Of a stretch of 64,000 bases of DNA, positions 34,287 to 45,002 are shown in pieces. The stretch is from Takakia lepidozioides (taxonomy: Eukaryota > Streptophyta > Takakiopsida > Takakiales > Takakiaceae). Positions within the stretch are counted from its first letter, which is position 1; each line of letters opens with the position of its first letter. Below the pieces are notes generated by a model. It was not told where the DNA came from. It did no database searches and saw only the letters and a program-made list of their open reading frames with translations. Location of the stretch: assembly GCA_030704615.1 (NCBI GenBank), contig CM060733.1, positions 52,700,001 through 52,764,000 of the forward strand, in the 5' to 3' direction. The position numbers and the translations under genes were made by a program.

Positions 34287-35300
34287 GTGAAGACTGAAAA
34301 GCCAAAGTTCTGGCTGTAAATAAGAAGCCATTAGCTGTTCCTGAGGGATAATAGACTCTTTTGTCGATGTTTGAAGTGAGGTCCTCCACTTGAGTCTGCA
34401 GTCCGTCTACATCCTCTTGTAACTCTGCTATCCTACTATAGACATTGTCTATAGTAGTTGTGGCAATGTTCTGCACCTGCAGCCTGAGCTCATTCATCTC
34501 GCTTTGGGTGAGCTTTCGTGGTGCTTTGCCCTCTACTGGCCTTGTGCTAACCAGACCTGCATAAGGCTGTTATCCACCAAGTTGCTTGTGGTTCTCCTGA
34601 GAGTTGCTCCTCTCTTAGCTTGTACACTTCTAACTGCTGTTGTAAAGCCTCCATGCGCTTCGCCTGAGGTTCAACAACTTTGCATAGGCAGCAAAGATTT
34701 TGGCTTCCCCAAGCCTTGTTATTGACCGCGATTTCATTTTATATTGCCATGATGGTTTGTTGCAACTCCACGATGTGCTTCTCTTGATCAGCTTCAACCT
34801 GCCTGTATTGCTTGAAAGCATCCTCATTGCGACAGATTGTATTCTTCATATCGACAATGAGTTTCAATTTGCTCAACATTCTCCTCTTCTGCCTTCGTAC
34901 ATTTTTTCCGCTTGACTGTTTATTTCTTTTGTAGATTGGTCAAGCATAGTTGTGAATGTAGCACATTGTATCGTCATCCTGTCATGCACTGTCTGCAACT
35001 CCGTATGTAGTGCATTCACTTCTTGCAACTTGCTTTCATGCTGCACCTGCATTTGGTAGAGCTGTGCTTATGTGCTTCGTGCAACTGGTCTTGCGCGAGC
35101 CTGCCTCAATCAATTGTTCCTTGGCCAATTGCAAAGCCGCTTCTGTATTTCCCAAGTCCTGCTGCATCTTGAGAGTGACCTCTTCATCGACCTTTTTGCA
35201 CACTCAGTGGCTAGTCGAGCCTCGAACTCCTTCCTTCCTGAGTTCCTCTCTCAAGGCTTCAAGTGGGTAGTTGGAACATGGGATTTGACATAAGTCCCCA
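34287..35300 (-). pseudogene. Decayed coiled-coil protein sequence, element-derived
   Basis: Minus-strand frames give long heptad-like stretches: 'MNELRLQVQNIATTTIDNVY' with 'AELQEDVDGLQTQVEDLTSN' (34497-34330), 'EADQEKHIVELQQTIMAI' and 'RMEALQQQLEVYKLREEQL' (34800-34580), and 'TLKMQQDLGNTEAALQLAKE' (35180-35100). Frames switch and stops interrupt, so it is no longer coding. No family is recognised. It lies 3' of the Tat-like element on the same strand and could be an accessory ORF of that element or of a neighbour. Confidence 0.45.
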
Positions 35301-36700
35301 ACAAATTAAGTGTCCTGCCTATAGAACTCATCAACATTGCCTGTTGAGGGTCATCATGGTGAGGTTGCTGCTGTTCCTCCTCCTGTCCTCAATAGTGTGA
35401 TGTCTCACAACCATTCAGGCCATGTCCCACCGATTTCTTCCTGAACTACTTCATCTATCACCCACCACCGGTGCTACAGTGTCATGACCTTCGCCTGTGG
35501 TACCTCCGACACAGGTGTGTGTATTATATGCACCTCAGGATTTCCCTTGGGCAACTGTTGCACCTCTGGGATCTTTGTCTCCTTGACCAGACCAGAATAT
35601 TCATAGAGAAGGTCCCCTTCTCCATTCTGCCACTATCTGTTCTGTATTCGGAATATCTAACCCTTCTCTTTCCAAAATCAATTATTTCTGGTTGAGCTGC
35701 ATTGACAACTGTGACCTTGTGACAGTCTGATCAGCTGGCTGTATGGTTGTGATACCAAGTACTTCACTTCCTCCCTCCTCTCTGAAGGTCCGCTTCCCCA
35801 GTAATAGCATTTCTCTGTGCTGCTATGCCCTTCCTTGCCATGAGCTTGGGAAACAATTATCATGCGAAATCCGTGAAGCCAGTGGATCCGCCACTACAGT
35901 CTTCCCCGTCTCTGCCTCTTAGTCTCGGGTTGCCCTGCTAGTCCACCCTCACTGTGTGAAGAGCTTGCTCTTCCATTGCAGTGGTTTTTGGTTCAAACAC
36001 TCCCATTTCCTTTCTTTCTTGCGCATCAAGTATGCCAGAATCAGGATTATTTGAGCAATGATTGGGCCAGACACTATGATAGGAGACTTTGCGGTAGTAC
36101 CTTGTAATCTTTTCATCTCCTCTCCACCAGTGCGTTGTACATTATGTCCGCCCATTGTACTTCCCTTTTGTCCCTTCAGGCCTTTGAGTATTTCCTCCGT
36201 GAAGGATCTGCTCAAATACTGTTGGTTCTGTTTCATGGCAATCAGAACGTTCAATACCTGGCCTACCTCTTTTAAATGCCTTGGGTACACAGCCTTGGTA
36301 CAAGCATAACCCTGAGTTTAAAAAAAACTCCCTTCTTGGAATAGTCCCCTATTTGCAGTCTTGCCCTGTGTTCCCACATGCACCTGACCTGCTGGCAATC
36401 GAAACAATTGCTGGAGGTATAGGGGAGTAATCATCAATTCAACTCCCTTCACCGTTGTTGTTCCTGTCCTTGGCTCAAAGTACTGCAAAAATTGTAACAT
36501 GTAGTGTCTATGGTGTAATGTCCAATCTAGCTTTGCAATCCTTGCAATCTCAGCTCCTCCAGTATCTGTATCGCCTGTGGGATAGCAATCGTTTTTTTCT
36601 ACAGAATTGTGGTGCTCTTCACCCTGATTTCCTCCATTCCTCTCACTCTCTTCATTTTAGACTCACAGAACTGTTTTGGCTGTAACAACTGCAGGAATGC
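35301..36700 (-). pseudogene. Further decayed minus-strand ORFs, unidentified
   Basis: Frames 36500-36318 ('YLQQLFRLPAGQVHVGTQG') and 36290-35949 read like one protein broken by frameshifts, and they lie upstream of the coiled-coil relic on the same strand. I recognise no domain. Together with 34287-35300 they may be one decayed ORF of about 800 codons. Confidence 0.3.
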
Positions 36701-37333
36701 CTGTAGTGCACAAAGCATAAACGTATGGTTGCCGCAGAAAGCTATGGGTAATTTCTTGTAAGCCTGCGGGGCTTGCAAGCATCGCTCAAGCCAAAAGCTC
36801 CGCTTTGTCCTTTCGTGTCTATGCCACTGCGTAAGTAATATTGCGAGCGTATAGTCTGTAGTTTCTCCATAGTTTCCCAGCTATAGCATTGATGTCTGTC
36901 CGTCGAGACGCCCGTTACTCAGAACGACGCCGCCTCTTGCGCTCAATTCCCTCCATTTTCTTGATCCTTTCTCTGGTTTTCTATTGGCTGTATCCGCTGT
37001 GACTGGATTTTAGATTTTATTTTCTTTGTGGACTTTCCCTGCTGGATAGTCCACTAGGATCACACATGTGACAAGAATTTTGCTTTTCTGTACTTGCCGT
37101 TCGTTCCGTTTCCCTTTTCCGTATTCATTAATGGGCCCGCCTTTCATCCCTTTTGACGGCCGTTCTTGTCATCTTTCTTTTTGACACCTGTTCTTGCACT
37201 TCTTTCTCGGCTGTATGTCGCGCCCTGACCTCCACGTGTCTATTTTTAAAGTAATTTCCGTTTTCTCTTCCGTCAGCCATTTTCCTGAAGTTATTATGCT
37301 TCCACCTGTCACTGATTCTATGGATCGTGAACT
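36701..37333. other. Pyrimidine-rich non-coding stretch, possible LTR or 3' UTR
   Basis: T- and C-rich sequence without a coding frame, next to a 10-bp tandem array that follows the integrase. No matching partner was found at the other side of the element, so an LTR cannot be claimed. Confidence 0.3.
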
Positions 37334-37556
37334 TTAGTTAGGCTGTGTTGAGCTGTGACAGGCTGTGTCATACTGTGTTACGCTGTGATAGGCTGTGATG
37401 CACTGTGGTAAGCTGTGATAGGCTGTGACACGCTGTGGTAGGTTGTGATAGGCTGTGTGCGCCCGTGCATGGCTGTGATAGGTTGTGTCACGTCGTGATG
37501 GGCTGTGATAGGCTGTGCGGTGCCTTGATGGGCTGTGATAGGTTGTGTCACGTTTG
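37334..37556. repeat. Tandem array of 10-bp GGCTGTGATA-type units
   Basis: About twenty imperfect copies of ggctgtgaya / ggctgtgtca follow the end of the integrase reading frame. A similar array lies at 44764-45000 on the far side of the same element. Tandem arrays in the 3' untranslated part are known for Tat-lineage Ty3 elements. Confidence 0.85.
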
Positions 37557-38821
37557 TTTTGCCCCGCCCTGGTCATATATGCTCGGCCTAGCGACAAGTC
37601 TCCATACTCTGTTCGTAACACTGGTGCAGCCCGTGACTGCTCTTGCGGTTCAACATGCAAATCATGCTGCAGGGTTTTGTCATGGATACCACTTTACCCC
37701 TTCAACTTTGGCATTGACTCTTCCCAGCATTTCTTTTTGTAATGGTTTGTAACATGGCGGTGTGTTATCATACATCTTTTGTATGACATAAGGTTCTTTC
37801 CATGGTGATTTAAGCTTAGAAGCTTGAATCTTTCCTTTCTTCTGCAACCATAGAACCAAATCCCCCCGTCTTAAAATCTTTTAACTTGCCCCATCAACTG
37901 TTCCTTTCTCTTCATCTGAATTCTGGTCATATTATCAGCTGCATCAGCACGTACTTCTTCCCCATGGTATAATTCATGTTTCCTGACCTTGATGGAGTCT
38001 TGCAATTCCATTCTCTTTCCCCACTCGTTCTCATGGTAGGTAACAGGACTTCCACTGGAAGTAAGGCTTCCATACCATAAACTAATTGAATGGTTATACT
38101 TAGTGGTGACTTTATATATGAAGTCCTGTATGACCACAAAGCTGTCAGCAGCTTTGTATCCCAATCCGTTCTGTTTGCAATTGACTATCTTAGCCAAGAT
38201 AGTACATAGTATTTTGTTGGTAGCCTCTGCCTGCCCATTACCCTGTGGGTATATTTTGTACTCTTTCTATGCACAATCATAAACTCTTTAGTCAACAACT
38301 CAATGGTCTCATTCATGAAGTGACTTCCCTGATCACTGATAAATTCTAAGGGACAGCCAAATCGTGTAAGTATGTTCTCGTACAGGAACCTTGCTGTGGA
38401 CTTGGCTGTGTTGTCCCTCAAAGCTTTAGCTTCCACCCACTTGTAGTATAATCAGTGGCTGTAATTATGTACCTGTTTCGTGTATTCTTGGATGGTGGGT
38501 TAATTGGTCCAACAAAGTCTAGTCCCCATTTCTAAAATGGTTCCGTAGGCATTGTAGGATGCAAGGCCATCCTTCCAGATCTCTGCAAAGGTCTAGCCTC
38601 TGACATTCATCACACTTCTGACAATACTCGTGTACATCTTTGAACAAAGTAGGCCACCAGTATCCTGCGAGTAGTATCTTCCTACTGGTAGTCTCTTCTC
38701 CAAAATGACCTCCAGCCACTCCTTTATGAACTTCCGCCAAAACTTTATTTACTTCATGGTGGTACAAGCATCGTTTTAGTACTCCATCAGGTCCTAACTT
38801 ATACATTCTGCTTCCTACCAT
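37557..38821 (-). pseudogene. Tat-like Ty3 integrase, several frameshifts
   Basis: In order on the minus strand: zinc domain 'VHKGVAGGHFGEETTSRKIL' and 'YWWPTLFKDVHEYCQKCDEC' (38750-38600), core start 'GLDFVGPINPPS' (near 38520), 'FISDQGSHFMNETIELL' (38340-38290), the 'NGQAEATNK' glutamate block (near 38240), and C-terminal 'SKLKSPWKEPYVI' (near 37810). All three acidic core positions can be seen, but in three frames with stops, so the enzyme is inactive as it stands. The end of the frame abuts the 10-bp tandem array. Confidence 0.8.
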
Positions 38822-40676
38822 AGTATAGGTAAAGCTTTGATAGCGATTCTCTTCCTCTGCTCCTTACCATAACTAGGTGGGCACTGACCATGAGCAAGGT
38901 AGTATCTTATTGGCCACTGCCAATCTAACCAGTCATCTGCACTTCCCTGCACCTCCACTGCAAAGAGACTCGCATCTGGTAATTGATCATCTATTCCTGT
39001 GGCTGCTTCTCCTGTTGACAATCGTGACAAATGATCCGCCACAAGATGCAGTCTCCCAGGCTTGTAAACAACCTCGAACTCAAACTCGTGCAAGATTATC
39101 AACCATCTTGCTATTCTTCCGCTTATCAGAGGTTTGTTTACCAGGTATATCAGAGCCTGGTGATCCACATAGAACATAAACTTCTTGCCCAACAGGTAAT
39201 GCCTGAATTTCTTCACTGCATAGATCATTGCCAATGCTTCTCTTTCCGTTGTGCTATAGTTCCTTTCAGCACTGTTCATCAACCGGCTAGCATAGTACAC
39301 AGGTGAATCTATATTCCCTGTAACATTCTGGGCTAACACCGCTCCCAACGCTTCTCCTGATGCATCGCAGTGAACATGGAATACTACATGCCAGTGAGGG
39401 TTAATCAGCACAGGTGTAGTTGTTACTGACAGTGTAAGTTCCTCAAATGCCTGTTGACATTCAGCTGTCCAGGCAAACACTGCATCTTTCTTCAGTAGTT
39501 TGCTCAATGGTGCTGCTATTTGTGCATACCTTTTGACAAATCTCCTGTAATAACTGGTTTGCCCAAGGAATCTCCGTAGACTTTTAACATTCACTGGTGG
39601 TGGAGAGGCTTTAATGGACTCTGTCTTTCTGGGATCCACAAGGAGTCCCTTCTTACACACAATGTGTCCCAGAAGCACCCCTGAGTTCACACAGAAAGTA
39701 CACTTCTCTGGATTCAGGCCCAGACCTCTCATCCTGCATCTGGCCAAACATAACTCCAATTTATGCAAGTGCTCATTCTTAGAGCTGTACACACTGAATC
39801 ATCCAAGAATACCTGCATGAAATCATCCAGATACTCATGAAAAGATTCACTTATCACTCTCTGAAAGGTCGCTGGTGCATTACAAAGTCCAAAGGGCATG
39901 ACTTTGTATGCATAAGCCCCCCAGTCTGTGATGAAAGCTGTTTTCCCTTGGTCTTCTTCTGCCACTTGCACTTGATTATAACCACTGAAGCCATCCATGA
40001 ATGAGTACATCTCATGGCCTACCACAGTGTCTAATACTGCTTCTGTGAATGGCAAAGGGAAAGGATCTTTCTTCGTACAAGCATTCAGCTTCTTATAGTT
40101 CACACATACTCTTAGTTTGCCATTCTTCTTGGGAACTATAACAATGGGTGACAACCAAGTTGTATACTCTATTGGGTATATAAACTTAGCCTCAGCCAAC
40201 TTCTTTATCTCTTCTCCAACCTTCTGTGCGTAGTTGGGATTCATTCTATACCTCGCCTGCTTGATTGGTACTGACCCTGGTTCCAGTTCAATCTTATGCT
40301 GACAGACTTCAGGTGGTATCCCTTTTAGATCCTCATAGCTCCAAGCAAATACATCTCTGTATTTGATGAACAAGCTTTTAGCTTCTTCGAAGAATTCCGG
40401 CTCCAAATCAGCTCCTACTTTCACCATCCTCGGTTCCTCTTTAGTTCCCACATTCACTTCCCTCACCTGCTCATCAGCTGTGATTGTCCAACTAGTCACC
40501 ACTTCATCCTGTAAGTTCACAGTGGCTGGTTCTTCTAGGATTTCTATTTCTCCTTCTCTTTCTTCATAGAAATGTGATGGGTAAATGCTGGTTTCCTCTT
40601 CAGTTGGTGTTGCTGTCACTACACCACAGCAGATACCTCTCAAACAACTTAGGCTTTCCAGCCGCATCTCTGCAAC
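38815..40676 (-). pseudogene. Tat-like Ty3 reverse transcriptase and RNase H, one frameshift
   Basis: The frame continues from the protease ORF after one UAG. It reads 'FAWSYEDLKGIPPEVCQHKI' (entry typical of the Tat/Athila side of the family), 'WLSPIVIVPKKNGKLRVCVNYKKLN', 'FMDGFSGYNQV', 'KTAFITDWGAYAYKVMPFGLCNAPATFQR' and the catalytic 'VFLDD'. Directly after this, near 39803, loss of one T shifts the frame. The next frame gives the thumb 'LNPEKCTFCVNSGVLLGH', 'RRFLGQTSYYRRF', and RNase H 'VHCDASGEALGAVLAQ', 'YASRLMNSAERNYSTTEREALA' and 'YVDHQALIYLV'. Apart from this one base, the enzyme is complete. Confidence 0.88.
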
Positions 40677-43535
40677 CTACTCCCACTCTGGGTGTGCAGC
40701 AAATAGGGTAGCTTCCTGCTCCTCATCCAGTCCTCCTTTCCAGTCATACTCTCTGACTCCTCGAGGTCTTCTTGTAGCAGGTAATCTACTAGATTTCTTT
40801 GTGGTAATTTGTATCTCGTGTATCCCATTATGCACGGTTAGTAACTGAGAATTCCAGTCATGGAATACCCTGGCCTGTTTCAGCCACGGACGTCCCAATA
40901 ATAAGGAGAAAGCCTCCATGACTTCATCCATTTTCAATACAGTTACTGTGATCATAAAGATCATCTTCTGTATCTGTATCTTAACTCCTCTTATTAATCC
41001 CAATGGCTGTACACTTCTTTGATCTGCCATTGTTACTGTAAATGGGGCTGGTTTCATGTTACTTAGACCAAGCTTCTTCCTTAATTGGTCTGTCATGATA
41101 TTTACTCCAGAACCACCATCTATCAGTACATCAGTTAGTTCTGTGCTTCCAATTCTCAATTGGATTACTGGCATAGAATCATCAAAGTCCATGACTGTTT
41201 CTCGCCCTTCCGGCTTCACATTATAACTGGTCACCTTGCTGTTCAGGTCTGTGTTTCCTGTCTCTTGGGCAATTCGATTGATTGCTTGATACAGCCTGTG
41301 CCTACAATAAGGTGCCACAGCTAATAGCTGTCCAATGGTAATTTTTGCTTTGGTCTGGCATATTACTTCAGCCAAAGTCTCTTCATTACTTTGCATGTCT
41401 GCATCTTCTTTCTTCCTTTCTTCCTCACTCCCTTCTTTTTCTCCATCCGAATCAGAGGAATCTGCCACAGGAATATCAGTACTCTTTTGCATTTCCCTTA
41501 TAGTATCTGCCACTTCCTTGTGCAGTTCCTTCTCATCTTTCCAAGTCTCTTCATCTTCAGGCATATCCTTGCCACTTCCATTATCATCTTCTTCCTCTTC
41601 TACTGGAGGTATTAGTTTGGCTTTACTTCTTGTTACTATCATTGTACTTACTTCTGGTACAACACATGGCCTAACCATGTGAGCTGCCACCACTGGGCCC
41701 TCATTCACAGGAGCTCTCATCTCATTCTGGTGTCTTATCCAGAATGAACAGGCTGCCTTGCAATGTCCTGGCTGATTACAATAGTAACATAGCTCTTCAC
41801 CATTGGGTCCTCGCCCTTGGTCTGTTCTTGGATTATTTCTATAATCCTGATTCCCGGGCTGGTAATTCCCCCTTGGATTACCCTGATAGTTGCCTCTGGA
41901 ATTTCCTTGGTAATTCCCTCTTGAATTACCTCTCCCTTCCATGCCATTGTTATAACCACCAGACCTACCATAGTGGTCCTGATCATTGTTTCTTCTTGGT
42001 TGGGGCTGCACTTGATGCACCCTTACTTGCCTAGGTTCTCTTGCAGCTGTCCTTCTGTTGTAGTAACAATTCTCAGTAGAATGGTTATCCATTTTACAGA
42101 TAGTACAGTGTTTCTCCTTCATGTGGCATTCTGTGGTGGTATGGCCTTCATTCTGGCACTTTGCACACCATACACCCTTCCTCCAATGTGTTACAGCCTC
42201 TGTGGCATACTTCTTCAAGATTTCTTCCAATTTTTTTTCATAGTTATCCCTCTTCAACTTCTCCTTTCTCTTACTCTTTCTTTTTAGTTCTTGCTCTTCT
42301 TCTTCATCTGACTCATCCTCAGAGTCCTCATCTTCCTTTTTCTCTCTCCTGAGCATTCCCAATTGCTCAATTCTGTTTGCAGTTTCAAATGCCTCCTCCA
42401 CTGTATTATGGGGTAACATATCCACTTTCTTTTGCAACTCTGGTCTTAGTCCACTCACAAACCAAGTCTTCTGTAAACCGGGCGCTGGTACTGCAGCCAG
42501 CTTTTTCATCATCAATTCCATCTTCTCCATATACTCTTCAACAGTTTCATGCTTCTTCTGCTTCAGCTGTTGTAAACTTCCATACACTTCATCCTCAGTT
42601 TTACTTGTCCTGAACCTATTTCGAAATGTTGTATTCAAGCCATTCCAGGTTAGGAAATGATTATCAGGGAATCTTGCATACCATTCACTTGCTTTCTTGA
42701 TAAGTGAACAAGGAAACAGTCTCATCTTGGCATCATCGCCATTCTCATTGTTCACTATACACATGTGCTCAAATTGGCTAATGTGTACATCGGGATCCCC
42801 TTTTCCTGAATATATTGGAAATGGTGGTTTTGCCCGTGTTGGTTGTAACGCCATCTGTGGCCCTACCTTCTGCCCACTGACAGGTGCTGGCACCCTTGCT
42901 GGTGCTGGTCCTTCTGGACCTGTTGTTTTTGTGGTGGATCTTCCACCAAGTGATCCAAGTGCTCCACTTGATCCAGGTCCAACGGGTTGGGATGTCGTGG
43001 TTGTAGTCTCAACCTCAGCTGTTGGATCTACTTCTTCATATTCTTCCTCTTCCAATTTCTTCTCTCTGTTTTCATCCTCCAAGTTCTGCCCTTGGGTTTC
43101 TTCTTCACTCATGTAACTCAACTGTAATGGTGTTGGAGAGTCTGTACTCTCCGTTGGCTCTGCCACATCCTCTTCTCCTTCTTCACCTTCTGCTTCAGAA
43201 ACTGGAGTTCCTGCTTTTGGTGTTCCATGCCAACTCTTATCAAAGATTTCTGTCAAATCTTTTATCCAAGGATGTACCTCAGATCTTTCACCTCGTGATT
43301 GATCTTCTTCCTGTACCAATTCCCTTAATCTTTCTTGCAAAGAAACAGAAGGAGTGGCATCCAACTCTAGTTCTTCCGGTATAGGTGATGTACTCTTTGA
43401 TCTTAATGGTGTGAGAGGTCCAGATGATTCCCCTATGTCTATTCCTCTCTCCCAAAGATATGGATAATTAGCTTTCAGATAGTTTTCTCTTTTTGCTGAA
43501 TATCTCTGTCGTCTAGCTTCTCTTTCATCACTCAT
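40677..43535 (-). CDS. Tat-like Ty3 gag-protease polyprotein, 952 aa, intact
   Basis: An unbroken ORF of 952 aa. The first ~220 residues are acidic and low-complexity. The gag capsid homology region follows ('WNGLNTTFRNRFRTSKTEDE', 'WFVSGLRPELQKKVDMLP'). There are three zinc knuckles of CX2CX4HX4C: 'CAKCQNEGHTTTEC', 'CTICKMDNHSTENC' and 'CYYCNQPGHCKAAC', with RGNYQGN repeats between the second and third. The retropepsin has 'VLIDGGSGVNIM', that is D-G-G in place of the common D-T/S-G, then 'FSLLLGRPWL'. Gag packages element RNA and the protease matures the products. The ORF ends in a single UAG (40677-40679), after which the same frame stays open into the reverse transcriptase. Confidence 0.88.
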   Translation of the reverse strand: MSDEREARRQRYSAKRENYLKANYPYLWERGIDIGESSGPLTPLRSKSTSPIPEELELDATPSVSLQERLRELVQEEDQSRGERSEVHPWIKDLTEIFDKSWHGTPKAGTPVSEAEGEEGEEDVAEPTESTDSPTPLQLSYMSEEETQGQNLEDENREKKLEEEEYEEVDPTAEVETTTTTSQPVGPGSSGALGSLGGRSTTKTTGPEGPAPARVPAPVSGQKVGPQMALQPTRAKPPFPIYSGKGDPDVHISQFEHMCIVNNENGDDAKMRLFPCSLIKKASEWYARFPDNHFLTWNGLNTTFRNRFRTSKTEDEVYGSLQQLKQKKHETVEEYMEKMELMMKKLAAVPAPGLQKTWFVSGLRPELQKKVDMLPHNTVEEAFETANRIEQLGMLRREKKEDEDSEDESDEEEEQELKRKSKRKEKLKRDNYEKKLEEILKKYATEAVTHWRKGVWCAKCQNEGHTTTECHMKEKHCTICKMDNHSTENCYYNRRTAAREPRQVRVHQVQPQPRRNNDQDHYGRSGGYNNGMEGRGNSRGNYQGNSRGNYQGNPRGNYQPGNQDYRNNPRTDQGRGPNGEELCYYCNQPGHCKAACSFWIRHQNEMRAPVNEGPVVAAHMVRPCVVPEVSTMIVTRSKAKLIPPVEEEEDDNGSGKDMPEDEETWKDEKELHKEVADTIREMQKSTDIPVADSSDSDGEKEGSEEERKKEDADMQSNEETLAEVICQTKAKITIGQLLAVAPYCRHRLYQAINRIAQETGNTDLNSKVTSYNVKPEGRETVMDFDDSMPVIQLRIGSTELTDVLIDGGSGVNIMTDQLRKKLGLSNMKPAPFTVTMADQRSVQPLGLIRGVKIQIQKMIFMITVTVLKMDEVMEAFSLLLGRPWLKQARVFHDWNSQLLTVHNGIHEIQITTKKSSRLPATRRPRGVREYDWKGGLDEEQEATLFAAHPEWE

Positions 43536-43556
43536 GTCCCATGTCTTTCATTTCTT

Positions 43557-44252
43557 TTAATGTGGCAATAACCAAAATTCTCTTCTGTAATATCTCTCGT
43601 ATATGCCTGGGTTTCTTTCAAGCTTCAATGCACCCTTGGCTATACTTGAAGTCTCCGTTACCATATAACCATATGGCAAACAAGTCTGAAAAGCTGTTCT
43701 TGGTGTGAGTTTGATCCACAAAATATCCTTTGGAATCCAATTCTTTACCAGTACAAGCTCTTCATGCATATGAGTATAAACATTCACCTTTCTTTCTTCC
43801 CAGCCTTCAAACTCTACTCGCTTAATGGATAGCAATGCTATCACATAAACCAATGTTGGTAACCAACGTGCTCTTCCTCTACAGGCTACCTGATAAATCT
43901 TTATCACTCCTTTCTCCAGACCCCATTCCGGATCAGCATCATGCACTCGCTTAAGAATATTTTCTTTACAACCGTCTGGCAATTCCAAGAACCTTTGAAA
44001 GAATTGTTTGGACAATCTTTCTTCCTTCGTTCCACAGGGAATTTGATTCACTTCAAATTCTTTAATGGTCCATCCACCATGATCCCACCAGATGCCTGTC
44101 ACATCTGGTTGTTCATGACTCAGGTCCCCAGTATGGTCGCCGAATGTCGCACGGCTTTTACTCACCCATCCCTTCGCTATTCGAGGCGGAAACTCCAAGA
44201 TAGAAGAGTTGGAAATCTCTAAGTACTCAGCCCGCGCAGAACAATCAGTCAT
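43557..44252 (-). CDS. Extra ORF upstream of gag, 231 aa, unknown function
   Basis: An open frame of 231 aa ends 21 bases before the gag start, on the same strand. It is rich in Trp and charged residues ('GIWWDHGGWTIKEFEVNQIP', 'KENILKRVHDADPEWGLEKG', 'GIYERYYRREFWLLP'). I recognise no domain. Position and strand match the additional ORF that some Tat/Ogre elements carry before gag, but I cannot show homology by eye. Confidence 0.55.
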   Translation of the reverse strand: MTDCSARAEYLEISNSSILEFPPRIAKGWVSKSRATFGDHTGDLSHEQPDVTGIWWDHGGWTIKEFEVNQIPCGTKEERLSKQFFQRFLELPDGCKENILKRVHDADPEWGLEKGVIKIYQVACRGRARWLPTLVYVIALLSIKRVEFEGWEERKVNVYTHMHEELVLVKNWIPKDILWIKLTPRTAFQTCLPYGYMVTETSSIAKGALKLERNPGIYERYYRREFWLLPH

Positions 44253-44763
44253 GACCTACAGCTAGTGTATCATGGGGTGTTTCCTATTTGTTTCCCTTTT
44301 GGCATTCATGTTAACTACCTTACCATTGATAATTAAGTATCAGTTTGCTTTATCAATCTATTGGATTCCGTCAACTCATCCATTCATTCCACAGCTTCAC
44401 GCAGATCTCTCTACACAGTGTGATTGTATCGTAAAAATATCCGATTATGATTTATTAGGTATCAGGCCGAAGCCATTGTGTCTCTAATCTGCTCTACAAT
44501 ATCATTACAGCCTTGCATATAACAAGCATCTACTCATCATCTCTCTATCTTCACTTCCGTTCTTCATCTCTGCCCCATCCCCTCTCCTGCCTGACCAAGA
44601 AGTCCTCCTCCCAATGATATCCCCCGAAATTCCCCGTTTCTCCCTTTATCTTCCTATCCGTGGTTCTAACCGTTTCCCTCACTAACCGTCGTCTGTGAAC
44701 TAACATGTTCCCTTCGCAGGTGTTGTTCCCCACAGTCGTTCCCTGTCCTACTCTTCGTTCCCT
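44253..44763. other. Possible 5' leader/LTR of the Tat-like element
   Basis: Pyrimidine-rich stretch upstream of the extra ORF, without a coding frame. No copy of it was found on the left side of the element. Confidence 0.3.
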
Positions 44764-45000
44764 ATGATCGTGACAGCTGTGTCAAGCTGTGACTGGCTGT
44801 GTGAAACTGTGACGGGCTGTGACTGGCTGTGCGACTGTGTTTGGCTGTGTCGGGCTGTGACTGGCTGTGTGGCTGTGACGGCTGTGACGACTGTGACGGG
44901 CTGTGTTGGTTGTGTCGGCTGTGTCTGCTGTGACGACTATGACGGGCTGTGTTGGCTGTGTCGGCTGTGTCTGATGTGACGACTGTGACGGGCTGTGTAA
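44764..45000. repeat. Second tandem array of GGCTGTGAC-type units
   Basis: About twenty-two imperfect 10-bp units (ggctgtgacg, ggctgtgtcg, ggctgtgact) in the same orientation as the array at 37334-37556. It abuts the truncated LINE endonuclease at about 45002. Confidence 0.85.
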
Positions 45001-45002
45001 CC

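Noticed and set aside
41335-43384. Plus-strand ORFs of up to 139 aa opposite gag
   Set aside because: Antisense shadows of the acidic, low-complexity gag polyprotein.
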